Assembly: GCA_023846275.1 (NCBI GenBank)
Contig: CM043865.1
Location: 5,878,068 to 5,942,067 of the forward strand
DNA length: 64,000 nucleotides
Source: Vanilla planifolia
Taxonomy: Eukaryota > Streptophyta > Magnoliopsida > Asparagales > Orchidaceae
Direction of reading: 5' to 3'
The translations under genes were made by a program, and so were the position numbers. Positions 12,001-22,057 of the stretch are shown piece by piece. How positions within the stretch are numbered: the first letter of the stretch is position 1; the number at the start of each line of letters is the position of its first letter. A model generated the notes under the pieces. The model made no database searches. It saw nothing but the letters and a program-made list of their open reading frames with translations, and was not told where the DNA came from.

Positions 12001-14863
12001 AAAATTTGTGAATTATCATCTAGAAAAATCCTCGTGGGTTGCAAATGAATATTCTTAATAATTTATATAAAAGATGGCTATATTGAAAGACACAATACAT
12101 TCCTCACGGCAAAGGTTTTGCTCGATCATATGGCATTTGTTATAAAAAAAATTGATGGTTCTGGATATAAAGAGATTTGAGGGCCATTACTCAAATTAAA
12201 AACTTCTCCAAGAATTGTTGAGCCTCCTAATCTGCAATTAACTTGAATATCTTATGTAACATTCATGTCAAATTCACTTTTGCTTTGTAAGATTGAAGCA
12301 ATTATCTGTTATTTGGATATTGTTGATAAACAAAAAATCCTTAGATTATATATAGCTTTTTAATAATGTTTAAATATAATTGAGCACTTGGAAAATAAGA
12401 ACTAGTTTTGATGATTGGTTTATCCTTAATTTGATTGTTTAGAGACATTTAACCTTTGGCAATCTTTTTAGAATAAGTTCTTTGCATAGGTTAAATAGCT
12501 TACTTTGAATTAAACTATAAGAAAGAACCTATTTATTTATAACAACTCAATGGATGTAATCTGACTTTCGTGCAACTATATTACTGAAAATTCAAAGGGT
12601 ATGCTAGATTGTAAGCCATTACATATTTTCTTATTAGAAGGTACACAAAAATAAGGAGAATAACTTACAACAAAAGAACAAAGAATAAATAGGAGAAAGG
12701 AAAATCATTTATTGTAGATGAGATCACAAAGAATACCTTTGTGAATACCTAGATTAATGTGAGTGCATAAGAATGCTATGTGAAAGAAAAGTAGAATATA
12801 AGGAAATTCGTTGCCACAAATCTTAATCGAAGATGAGAAAGATTGCTGAATAGGAAGGACAAGGTGGTCGATTCATCTGGCTGGTTAGATGACAGCTATG
12901 AAAATATCAATGATTCCCTCGAACTCTGGTTGCAAAGTGTAGATGAAGAGAGAAGAGGAAAGGTGAAGTGTAGATGAAGAGAGAAGAGGAAAGGTGAAGT
13001 GTAGATGAAGAGAGAAGAGGAAAGGTGAAAACATTGTGCTTTGGGTGAATTGCAGAATACTATCTATTTTCGTGATTGTATTTGTTGCAATAGCATAATT
13101 TTTTGTTCTCGTGTTGTTTTTCTACCGTTTTTAGAAACCATGACTCCTTGAATAGGAAGCCTTTTTGCACGGAAGTTGGGCTCGTGATGTCTTTTTGGGC
13201 ATTTTGAATTATGTTTGGTTTATATTATAACTGGATGTGGAAAGGGAGGATAACTAGTGAATGAAAAAGATAAATTTCCCAGAGTAAAAATAAGCTGTCG
13301 TGAGATGGTGTCATCTAGAACTCCTGGTTGCAAGGACATGGTACTTCTGTTCCAAAAGAAATTCTCTTGAAGTACCTGCAGCTTAGTTACTGTGATTTGG
13401 AGCGTAAAATAATGAGAAGAAGAGAAGGCTCAGTAATGCCTATTGGGGCCAAACATCACTTCTCTTCATATATTTATTCTCAATCTCCACAATTGCCAAT
13501 AAAGTAAGACAGTGAAGATTAAACGGAAAAAACAGAATAGTCTGCCTTAAATGAAAATTAATATCATTTGTTCCATATCAAAAAGACACTTCATATTGCT
13601 CCAACACAAAGTAGCTTAATGATTATAATCCAAAGCGTTAACAAGTTGAATTATTAAAGTGGTCAAAAATATGAAACAAAATAGTAAAATATAAAAGGAA
13701 AATTTAATGCCTTAATAATTCACAAACAAAATATAATGTGGAGCACGGGCGAAGGGTTGTTTTCAATAACTAGAAAAAAGCACTCAGGTGTTTTGGGAAC
13801 TGAGTTCACTGAATTCAAGAACCAAGCAGAAGCATTTTATTTATATACTTGCTTTCTTTTACAACTTGCATGCTTTTGTTATTGGAAGGCATGCTTCATT
13901 CCATTGAAACTGTGCATCAGATATGGGACACTGCAGGGCAGGAAAGGTTTCAGAGCCTTGGAGTAGCATTCTACCGTGGCGCGGATTGTTGTGTCCTTGT
14001 TTACGATGTTAACGTCATGAAGTCATTTGATAACCTGAACAATTGGCGTGAAGAATTTCTGATTCAGGTGAGTTCCGTTGTCATCTATTTGAATTTATCT
14101 CAAGATACCTGATAACTTACCTGTATCTGTTTGTCATCTATTTCAGGCCAACCCATCAGACCCAGAAAATTTCCCTTTTGTGGTTCTGGGAAACAAAATA
14201 GACGTTGATGGTGGCAACAGCCGTGTGGTTTGATATATATTTGATGAAAATCTGTTAAATTCTACTTTATAGTTTCCCATTTGTCCTGAACAAAAAATAT
14301 TTCTCAAATTTCCTCAGGTTTCAGAGAAAAAGGCAAAAGCATGGTGTGCTTCAAAGGGTAACATTCCCTACTTTGAAACATCTGCTAAAGATGGGTTCAA
14401 CGTGGAGGCAGCTTTTCAGTGCATAGCAAAGAATGCCCTCAAGAATGAACCTGAAGAAGAAATGTGAGTTTTCTGTCTTCTTTATTTGAAGAAGATTTTT
14501 GACTTGGGTTCCTCACAAGCTATTCAATCCTGTAAATTGTTATCAAAATTAAGTTCGTGCGCTATTCGAATCTTGCTCCTTCAAACTAACAAAACAACAA
14601 ATCTTTATACCTGCAGTGTTGCTTACATAAATCTCTAACATTGTCATGCTTAATTTATTAGAAGTTTTTTTTTTTTGTTAAAATCTAAAAATATTAAATT
14701 CAATTTAGCAATCTCTTGTCACTTAAACTTCTGAACTGGATGCTTTGTTGGGTATAAAATCCCTGATCAAATGATCATCTTGGTGGAATTTAGATATCTT
14801 CCAGACACAATTGATGTGGGAGGCGGCAGTCAACAGCGATCGTCATCTGGTTGTGAATGCTAG
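60..14863 (+). CDS. RABG3: Rab7-type small GTPase (RABG3 family), first coding exon outside window
   Basis: Small GTPase of the plant Rab7 group, which controls late endosome/pre-vacuole to vacuole traffic and vacuole fusion. Coding exons read as 60-86, 191-290, 13921-14067, 14147-14227, 14318-14463 and 14794-14863 (stop TAG 14861-14863). All junctions are GT-AG and all phases match, giving 571 nt. Visible motifs: VGKTSLMNQ (P-loop end) in the first exon, the effector region with YKATIGADF in the second, WDTAGQERF (switch II) opening the third, NKID (G4) in the fourth, ETSAK (G5) in the fifth, and a prenylatable C-terminus ending SGCEC. The missing start should encode only about 18 residues, so full length is about 207, normal for Rab7. 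No frameshift or stop is present, so it looks functional. The oddity is the 13.6-kb third-exon intron. Assignment to Rab7 is firm; the paralogue number is not determinable. Confidence 0.95.
721..1560 (+). repeat. Dispersed repeat, copy A (unidentified family)
   Basis: This stretch shares ordered, diverged similarity with about 33290-34210, in the same orientation. Shared landmarks include a GA-rich part (GATCAAGGAAAAAGAAA here, GATCAAGAAAGAAAAGAG there), a block around GATGTGATTGAATCAATTAT, and a late block with GGGCCTTGAGG and CCTTAAGCTATTGATGAT. It has no coding capacity. It may be an old LTR or other non-autonomous element; I cannot name the family. Confidence 0.6.
2740..4400 (+). mobile_element. 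Degenerate Ty1/copia retrotransposon (gag, protease, integrase remnants)
   Basis: Several frames together show copia polyprotein order. A gag-like start lies near 2760-2930. A protease-like patch with DHM lies near 3130. A GAG-pre-integrase block reads like a gapped version of the family's [10 protein letters not shown] at about 3460-3510, followed by [11 protein letters not shown] and SKHT. Integrase-core similarity follows: an IHGD-like stretch at about 3620-3650, an [11 protein letters not shown] stretch at about 3720-3760, KEYF at about 3825-3840, and a NSHLLEVARSLMF-like run near 3950. Stops and frameshifts occur throughout and reverse transcriptase is not seen. It sits just left of the gypsy LTR at 4557. 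I found no LTRs, so the ends are approximate. Confidence 0.7.
4557..5196 (+). repeat. 5' LTR of the intronic gypsy element
   Basis: It matches 10612-11763 in order: the opening TGAGTGCATTGTCGAGCA, ACTATAAAA (TATA-like, about 4645), GCATGGGGCGCACGACAA, TTGTCTTTTGTTTC, CAAATCTCTG, GGCTTAAAATC and the AACA end. It lacks a 588-bp segment present in the 3' LTR (10943-11530) but carries about 90 bp near 4705-4795 that the 3' LTR lacks. Confidence 0.82.
5197..5219 (+). other. Primer-binding/leader-like site after the 5' LTR
   Basis: The sequence directly after the LTR, TTTTGACGTCGTCTGTAAG, is a decayed form of the TTTGGCGCCGTCTGTGGGAA junction commonly seen behind the 5' LTR of plant Tat/Athila-type elements. 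The resemblance is from memory of the family and is imperfect. Confidence 0.45.
7530..7870 (+). pseudogene. Ty3/gypsy reverse transcriptase fragment
   Basis: The segment reads [11 protein letters not shown], then a [21 protein letters not shown] stretch, then CYKVMPF, then the catalytic Y-L-D-D at 7822-7833. This is the order of the RT fingers and palm. At least one frame change occurs between 7600 and 7620 and the frame closes soon after the active site. It belongs to the element 4557-11763. Confidence 0.8.
8540..9160 (+). pseudogene. Ty3/gypsy integrase fragment
   Basis: Multi-frame similarity to plant gypsy integrase: a GECGNY zinc-finger lead at about 8598, then PTMQKD at 8664-8681, RYKRCQLFS at about 8698-8724, and [13 protein letters not shown] at about 8823-8861, corresponding to the first catalytic Asp region. 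After that only short patches are legible. Stops are frequent. Confidence 0.75.
10612..11763 (+). repeat. 3' LTR of the intronic gypsy element, with extra repeat-bearing segment
   Basis: Same ends as the 5' LTR, but 1152 bp instead of 640. The excess is mainly 10943-11530, between CAAATCTCTG and CACCATC, which are adjacent in the 5' LTR. The purine-rich tract just before it (10581-10608, AGGGATTAGAGATTAGGGAT and onward) is in the place of a polypurine tract. Confidence 0.8.
11071..11330 (+). repeat. About seven degenerate ~38-bp tandem repeats in the 3' LTR
   Basis: The core GGAGACCRCTT recurs at about 11076, 11104, 11143, 11181, 11219, 11255 and 11291, so spacing is about 28 and then 36-39 bp. 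Units are locally GC-rich against the AT-rich surroundings. An opposite-strand open frame at 11037-11318 is a by-product of the repeat. Confidence 0.75.
12938..13030 (+). repeat. 31-bp minisatellite, three copies
   Basis: The unit beginning TGTAGATGAAGAGAGAAGAG starts at 12938, 12969 and 13000. The copies are nearly identical, implying recent amplification. It lies 0.9 kb before the next Rab7 exon and is not coding. Confidence 0.93.
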
Positions 14864-15979
14864 ATGAAACTTGGAAAAGCTGCATGTTCCACGTCAAATT
14901 TGTTGTGCAAACTGAAAAATTAGGGTAAATTGATGACTCTCTGTAACTATCATGTTCCAGTGTATTTACTGTTCCACTGTTACATTGTTATCTCTTCTCT
15001 ATTATGGAGCAAAATTGATTCTGAAGCGTCTTGTTGTTATGTTTGCAACCCTTTTGGATTTCTGCAATCAATTGTATTAAGCAAGGTGTCAGTTCAAGTT
15101 TGGCTAATTTTACATGGAGCATTTGGCTTTGAGTTTAATTATCAATGGGTTTGTTTGGTACTAGCAATTGCCCTTGGTTAAAAAAAAAAAAAATTAAAAA
15201 ATGAGAAACCACATGCAATTTGACCTTACCCAAAGGTGAACATGGAAATAAATTGTTGTTGTTTTGTCACTGTTTCTAGTTCAGTTTTGCTATAAGAATT
15301 CTATTTGGTTTCATTAATCTTATTATTACGACCTAGTTTTTCTCCAACACAGGAACAACACATTGAAGATAAGTTTAATTTTTTAGGTAAAAACAAACAT
15401 TGTAAAGCAAATTTCTTAAATTCCTTTTCAGATATACTTACATGTACTATTATAATTATCATAGGAAGAATATTGTGATGCTAATAACATAATTTCATGT
15501 GTTTAATTCCAGAGGAGTCCTCCAAATGAAGGACATTTACCTTCCAATTTGTTTGACATAAAGGGGAGAAGTTGTATTTAAGCAGTAGAACTTTACAAGG
15601 CGTAGTGTTTGGTCACTTCATAAGAGAGTTTACAAGTGTAGGATCATGAGAGGCTGGCACTTAACTGTGAAAAGAGATTAGATTAAACTATAGATCCACC
15701 AAAACTATATTCTGAATTGATTTCAGTGTGTTAACGAAAATAATATGCAACTTAAACGAAGAAAAGCGAATGCAAACAAAGGAATTCGACAAAGAAGATA
15801 AAAAACTAAGTAATGCACACATTAGATCAACCATATTGTCAGCTGAAATGCAAACTAAATCTATGCATTTCCTTTTAATGTTCAAATTACATATGAATGT
15901 ACAAGAGATTATTCCATGCAATGGCCTCTTTTACACCAAGTAAAACAGCTCTAAAATCAATAAGATAGGTCTTCCAAAT
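14864..15979. other. Convergent intergenic/3'-UTR region between Rab7 and the Mpv17-family gene
   Basis: The Rab7 stop is at 14863 and the Mpv17-family stop on the other strand is at 15980-15982, so 1.1 kb must hold both 3' ends. An AATAAA lies near 15246 and an A-run at about 15181-15193. No further gene is visible; the open frames at 14930-15181 and 15728-15943 have no recognisable content. Confidence 0.7.
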
Positions 15980-18900
15980 TCATGCTTGACTCTTGTGGTT
16001 TTCTAAAGCGTTAAAAGACTTGAACCACTGCTTCCAAGCAGCATCTCCTTGCTGCTCAATCCATGACAAGAAACAGCTGTCCAAAAGACAGAAGAAATTT
16101 ACATAGAGGAGTTGATATCTTACAGGAACAAATCTGAAATTTGCAATCTGAACTATTGGCCAAATTCCTCCTCCAATGATCAAGCTAGGAAGGAAGTCCC
16201 TCTTGACATCCTCCTTCACTTGTTCTACATTCTTCCCAGAAGCAAAACCCATGTAAGAGAAAAAGATTAGCAGATCCAGCGGTCCGAAAAGGAGGCCATC
16301 GCTGGCCACTTTGGTGGCCACAAACTTCGTCGTTTTCGGCTTAAGTTGGAGTCGTAGACGGATAAAACGGTCCAAGTAATCGTACCTGTATTGTGGGATG
16401 AGAGGATCAGATGTTGCATTAGAATTTGGATTGAATGAACATGTTATTAAGCTGCTTTCATGGCTTCCTTGAACATTAGAAAGGATTTGATGAATTTGGA
16501 TCTCAAAAAAGAATTGCTAGTGAATGCAATTTATCAAACTCAAATGAATTAAGGCATTTGTTGTGATCGTCGTTGTTGTTAACATAAATTGGTATTCTAT
16601 TTTAATTGACTTTACATTAAAAAAAGAGAAATTGTTGAAACAAAGTCTAAAAAGTGGTTGAAACAGGGCCTTGAAGTGATAAAAAAGTAGCAATATAAGA
16701 AGAATTGTATGACTACTATCTGCAGTCCATTCCTCCTAGAACCAAAAACAAACATGAAACTAACAAAGACAGCCATAGCAAAGAACAAACACGAATTAAA
16801 ATCAGTTGTAGGAAAAGTAAGGCTCTGATTGATTCTAAGTTTTTACCATTGAATTCAGAACTTATTGAAATGCATTTCAATGCAATTCCTCAAACAGAAT
16901 TGTGTTTTAACTAAAAGTGTTGGATGACACATGGGCCTAAAACTAAATTTTTAAAAAAGATAAAGAAAATAAAAATCCCAAACTATCAATCAACACATAC
17001 AATTATATTATTTTTATTTTATTTTATTCTTACTTGTTTTTATAAACCTATTTTATTTCAAATACTATGTTTCAACTATGGTTTACTACATAACAATTGC
17101 ATTCTGACTGCAGCAACCTCATTGCTTCCCATCTCAACTAGAGAAAAAAAGGAGGCCTAAATCTTATGGTCAACCTACTGGTCAAGTAAGTGATTACACA
17201 AAGAATTCAATTTCAAACAAATGCATGTTCACAAGAAACTTCCCACCAATGGTTAGAACAACACTTTGATCCGTATCATTCATTTTTTCTTCTGCTTATT
17301 TTTCCTCCATACACCAAAAGGATATAATATATAGCTAAACTATGATAGAAAGAAAAAATAAAAACACACAGACTCCAGGTCGTGTGAGAATATGCTCTCA
17401 CTCAGCTAAAATCTACCTATCAAACAATCTATTTTGCATCTTGTACAAAAGAGTTTCAAGAACATAGCAATCAAGTTAGCTTGATGCAGAGATCAGTAAA
17501 CTAGGATTCATGGGTAAGCTTTAAACTTACCAATAATGACCAACAGGTCCAACGAAAGCAAATCCAAACATGCTAGTGATGCCCACCCTTTTCCAATTAA
17601 TCCTGAACTCTTCCTCATCCTTGTATTCTTTGTACCGAAGCTGCAGGAATACAGTTTCATGTTTCTCATATCAGGGTGGTTAGTTATCAAGTAAATTCTG
17701 CATTCCTTGCAATTCGAAAAGCCGCAACAACAAAACATGGAAGCTCAAATTCTATGAAACCAAATTACAATTTACTAAAGTATGAAGATTAATGGAAATA
17801 GCATTTATGACAACTGAAAAGTTTACCAGATCAGAAATAAATTTCTGACATCATTCATGAATATATTATTAACTGCTCAAGAATCTATCTCAATGGTTTT
17901 ACACAGTTACAAAACACAAAAGAAAAAAATCTCAATCATTGCTTAAGAGATAAAAAGTAGAACATAGATTCTGTCAGGATGACTAGACCTCTACATGCTT
18001 GTGATATCTTGAGCCAAATTAAAAGCAGGAAGGAATAGGAGCGAGAAGCAGACCATGTGTAGGACTAGAAGTGCAAAAGGATGCCAATATGCTATAGCTA
18101 GTAACATCATGTAGCACTCAACAGAAATATATCAAGACAAGTTTTTTTAAATACATGGATAACCCAAAATTAATGGTTCTTTTTTTGTTATTATTGCAGT
18201 TGAAAAAGAAACTAATAGAAAATTGCTTTTGCAATCTGCTTACAAAAAAGTTTGCATTTTATTCAAAAGAGTAGCCATTAGAACCCAACCAAGAACAAAA
18301 CAACCAGTTTTTTAAAAGCACATCCAACATACCCTAAGCGTTTCTATATTTTGGCTTAAGTAAAAATGAATAGTAAAACATCAGACAAATCACCTACCAA
18401 CCTTGTTTTTTGCTCATTGTAAGTAGGAAAAATCACTTTGTCCTATGTGAGAAATATTTTTTTTTAATTCCCTAGCTTTAATGATAAATTTGTCGAAGCC
18501 ATTTTCAACTTTCTCATTGTTTGCATGTTGAAGCTACCATAGGGTGGCAGGCCATGAATCAACCAGATGACATAATATTCTTGCTTTCACTTCTCTTATA
18601 AATCAATTGCATAACATATTATAAGAAGTGTCACTTCCCCCAATAAAAGCAGCCAAACAACAATTTGAGAAATGAATTCCCAAATTTCACTTTACAAAAT
18701 CACTCTTCTCTCCTACACCCTAAGTGTTTATAAAGCTGCCACTTTATAGTTGACGTACTCATAAACATCATTTGAGAAATAGTGCTTTAACCTTGCATGT
18801 TCAACTCTTAGTAATAAACCAGCATGCAACCTGGCTGCAAACAATATCTAATTTCAATTCCATTTATAAAGGGTTTTAAAGATAAACTACTCAAACTTGT

Positions 18901-21900
18901 ACTACAGGTACTATCAAAATCATGTAATACAAATCCACCACCGATACCTTCCATTATACATTTGCAGTTCTCATTATGGTTGTGTGCATCCTTAAGAGTG
19001 CAAAAACAAAAGAAAACAGAAGACAAAAACAGGTGGCTCCAACCAACAACTTAAATAGCTGATTTCAACTTACAATAGTACATAAAACACACTTGGCTGC
19101 AACTTGAGATATTTCAGTGAACCAAAACTATAGCCATATTCTGGAAACATATTCAGCCAAGGATGTTGGAAAATGGAGCTTTTACGGGCTATCTTTGGTG
19201 CAATTGAGTTGGAATCAATGCAATAAAATTGATTTGCTTCGTTTACACTTAGGTCCTATTGTTGTATACTGGCTATTCTAAGTAAAATTATCTAAGCAAA
19301 ATCTTGCAACACAAACAGCAACAAAGGATAAAATTTAATGCTAATATCTAATAGCATACCAACACATCTTAAAAGACCAATTAATGTTTGCTTGTACTCT
19401 TCAACAGGAAAATGAAAAGCTTTCAAACTTAGAAGGGACAAAGTGGTCTGAAATAATGTTGGAAGAAGCAGTCTGGTTTTGGTTTTGTATACCTAAATTT
19501 CAGAACAAGCAAAATCCAAAGGGTCAGCTCTCCAAAATATAGAGAATAGACAAAACCTGCATTGACTAAATCCGATTGGATTAGCTCAATTCAAGTCTGC
19601 CTTCAGTGTGCTTTGGGTATTTTGTCCGATTGTGAAGCCCATGATAAAACCAAGTCAAGTTGAGGCAACAAATTTCAATAGGAACTTGATGCAAAAAGCT
19701 TATAAGAACATTGAAGTAATGTATGGTTTCAGGTTTACTATAACTACAAATAAGGATAAAATTGATAAAATTCTTGATACTTGGTTGCACTCTTATTTTG
19801 GCATACTAAATGATATAACTTGGAAAATATGTGCAACTCGACTGGTAAAATAAACAGGCTGGAACATTTGTGAGCTATCTTACAGATATCTGTGATCAAG
19901 ATTGTTGTTTAAATCCATACAAGAGTGGCTAATGGCCCAAATCTTCTAAAAGAAAACAAGGCAGAGCTCAATGTCCTTACCTCACAAACCCTTTTTTTTT
20001 TTGAGTGCTCATTCTCTCATGAGATTTTGGAGAAAGTGTTTACTAGGTGTGGTTGCAATGTATTAACCTCTCATTTGACTACAGTTCTTTCGAGGATTGT
20101 TGGAATTGTTGATGAATTTCATTTGGAAGCAACATATTCCATAGAATATAGTAAAAGGACCTTTCGAGAGCAATATAATAGCTGCGGTATTATTGGTTAC
20201 TTTTATTAATATCTATCAGCTGTAGTTGGAGTTTTTCTTTGCTTTATACTGTACTATTTTGCTAGACTTCTGTAATTGATGTTGTGGCATTAAAGCAATT
20301 AAGGAAGACACCCTCACAAAAATAAACAAGGCAATGGAAGTAGTTGACCATCCACAATTACCTATGAGGGTCTTTAACATTTAGATGAATATATTTTTAT
20401 AAACAACAAATGAAACTTGGTTAAAACAATAAGATTCACCAAAAATAGAACAAAAAACCATCAAAAGCTCGGATGATTTTAGTCCTAAAGATTGAACAGA
20501 GTTATGATTAAAACATAAAGCAAGATCAAGCAATACAACAAGCTGTCTTGGTCATCTCATGTGCACCCTAACCTATGCTCTAGCCCTTTTCTCTAGTCAA
20601 ACCTTGAGTTTACAAAGTTATATCAGAGAATGGTGGCTCCTTTTTTTTTATCAATTTCTCATCTTAGTCATAATGAATAAACCATATCCCAAACTATTTA
20701 AAGATCTTATGCCTCGTTTTATCATATACCGATCACCATCTAAACTATCTTGGCTTTGATCTCTATTACATAGCATTTGTACCATTCTTACAACACTTGT
20801 CGTACTAAAAATTCTTAGGGAAGGAAGGGAAACCATTAAACGAAAGATTTAGTCAAGTGGTCAAGACAGCTAATATAAGAAATACAAGCATGGTTTGAAT
20901 GAATCACCCTTGCTGTCATTTAGTGCTTTCCTTAAATGAAAGATGGTGACAATAATGGCAATGAATGGTCACCAATTATAAATGAGATCATTTTTGTGAT
21001 AGAAATCAAGTTAAAGAACCACAAAAAATCCAACTTAAGATTCTTATGGTAGAGAAACAAACAAAGCTCCAAATATAAGAGTGAAGATTTAGATCAAATA
21101 AAGTTCTTAAATGATCATGATTAAAGAGAATTATGAGAAGAAGGCCTCATTTAGGTAGAATTTTAAGAAGCATCCCTTGTGCTAAACATCAAGGGAGATA
21201 CTACACCTAGATGTCATAAACAATGACAAAAATCGAAGTTTTTTAATGTATTCTTGGGCTTATCCCACCTAGTATGACTAAATCTTAATGTTGGTATATT
21301 AAGCACATTTCTAAGAAATTGCTTGGAGAATGTAAATAGCAAAGAACTTTGTTTTCAGCATACCACAACATTTTGAGCATATTCTATTGTAAATTTATTT
21401 GAGCAAATGCTCAATCTCTTAACATATAGTGGTAGACTAATGGTTGAAGTATCGAAAAATGATGCATAGTAAAGTCATAATGATACCACCATGTTATTCC
21501 CTAAAACAACGATGACCTCTGCAATAATGACGATACCATCCACGTCATAGTCGATAGTCAATTTGTGTTTCAAAAATAAATCCATGCTTCAGACCTTCTC
21601 TACAAGAAATTATTTCAGTGAAACATGCAATTAAACCATTTATAATAAAATCACGGTGGGATTTTCTCCCCAAAAACCCTAATATTTAAAACGCCAGAAA
21701 ATTAAGAAATAAGCAAAAAAACTTTCAATTCGGATGCATCTAATGAAGAATGTGGTGAGTTAGACTTCAAATTAGTCGCAATTAACATAATTTCAAGTCA
21801 AAATCAAACACGATACCAAGCACGAACCGATCGAAAATTCCGGGGAGAAAAAGGGATTCAATTCTTTGAAAATTATGAAGAATAGAGATTGATATAAAGT

Positions 21901-22057
21901 CAATTACAGCGTTTTGGCGCTTCTCCTTCAAAGTCGAATGGGTGACCGCCTGAGCACCGATATCTCCCAATCCCCATAGAATCCCCGAGCTGATTACCTG
22001 GGTCTTCACAGGGTGCACCTCGAGGCACTTTTGGTACCATCTCCATAGCCTCGACAT
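15980..22057 (-). CDS. Mpv17/PMP22 family membrane protein, complete, three exons
   Basis: Exons in coding order are 21908-22057, 17531-17640 and 15980-16385 (666 nt, 221 residues plus stop), with GT-AG introns of 4267 and 1145 bp and matching phases. The N-terminus reads MSRLWRWYQKCLEVHPVKTQ, the usual short start of this family; no in-frame ATG lies further upstream in the exon frame, and the Lys/Arg-rich stretch before it has only a TTG. Family hallmarks: WGLGDIGAQ, NWKRVGITSMFGFAFVGPVGHYW, a KVASDGLLFGP segment, and YQLLYVNFFCLLDS near the C-terminus. Four hydrophobic segments are expected. Members are inner mitochondrial or peroxisomal membrane proteins, possibly channels; substrate is unknown. 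The wording resembles the approximately 235-residue Arabidopsis PMP22/Mpv17 type, but the target organelle is not shown by sequence. Confidence 0.94.
16386..17530 (-). other. Intron 2 of the Mpv17-family gene (1.1 kb)
   Basis: Bounded by GT (17529-17530) and AG before 16385. It splits the Trp codon of HYW|YDYLDRF in phase 2. No repeat, transposon or gene is visible; small open frames near 16705 and 16924 look random. Confidence 0.8.
17641..21907 (-). other. Intron 1 of the Mpv17-family gene (4.3 kb)
   Basis: It runs from the donor GT at 21906-21907 to the AG before 17640. Apart from a LINE tail relic near 19925-20290 I recognise nothing. An open frame at 19608-19853 may be LINE coding sequence upstream of that tail but has no motif I can name. 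Confidence 0.75.
19925..20290 (+). pseudogene. LINE ORF2 C-terminal (zf-RVT) fragment
   Basis: The segment reads FFFECSFSHEILEKVFTRCG, which matches the plant L1 zf-RVT pattern of HLFFEC, then the F-S-x-E-I/V-W region, then RCG. Aromatic- and basic-rich sequence follows. It lies antisense inside the Mpv17-family intron. No 3' poly(A) was identified. Confidence 0.6.

Larger units (their letters stand above)
291..13920 (+). other. 13.6-kb intron of the Rab7 gene, packed with retrotransposon relics
   Basis: The intron runs from the GT at 291 to the AG before 13921 and has phase 0. Its contents, left to right: a dispersed repeat (about 721-1560), a Ty1/copia relic (about 2740-4400), a Ty3/gypsy element with two LTRs (4557-11763) and a 31-bp minisatellite (12938-13030). 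I see nothing recognisable in 291-720, 1561-2739, 11764-12937 or 13031-13920. The short open frames in the intron are chance or transposon-derived. The host exons on both sides are intact and in phase, which argues that the intron is removed normally. Confidence 0.88.

Noticed and set aside
13736-14112. Open frames of 76 and 87 codons read as separate small proteins
   Set aside because: They are the third-last part of the Rab7 exon 13921-14067 read through its introns; the splice sites and phases show the real exon.
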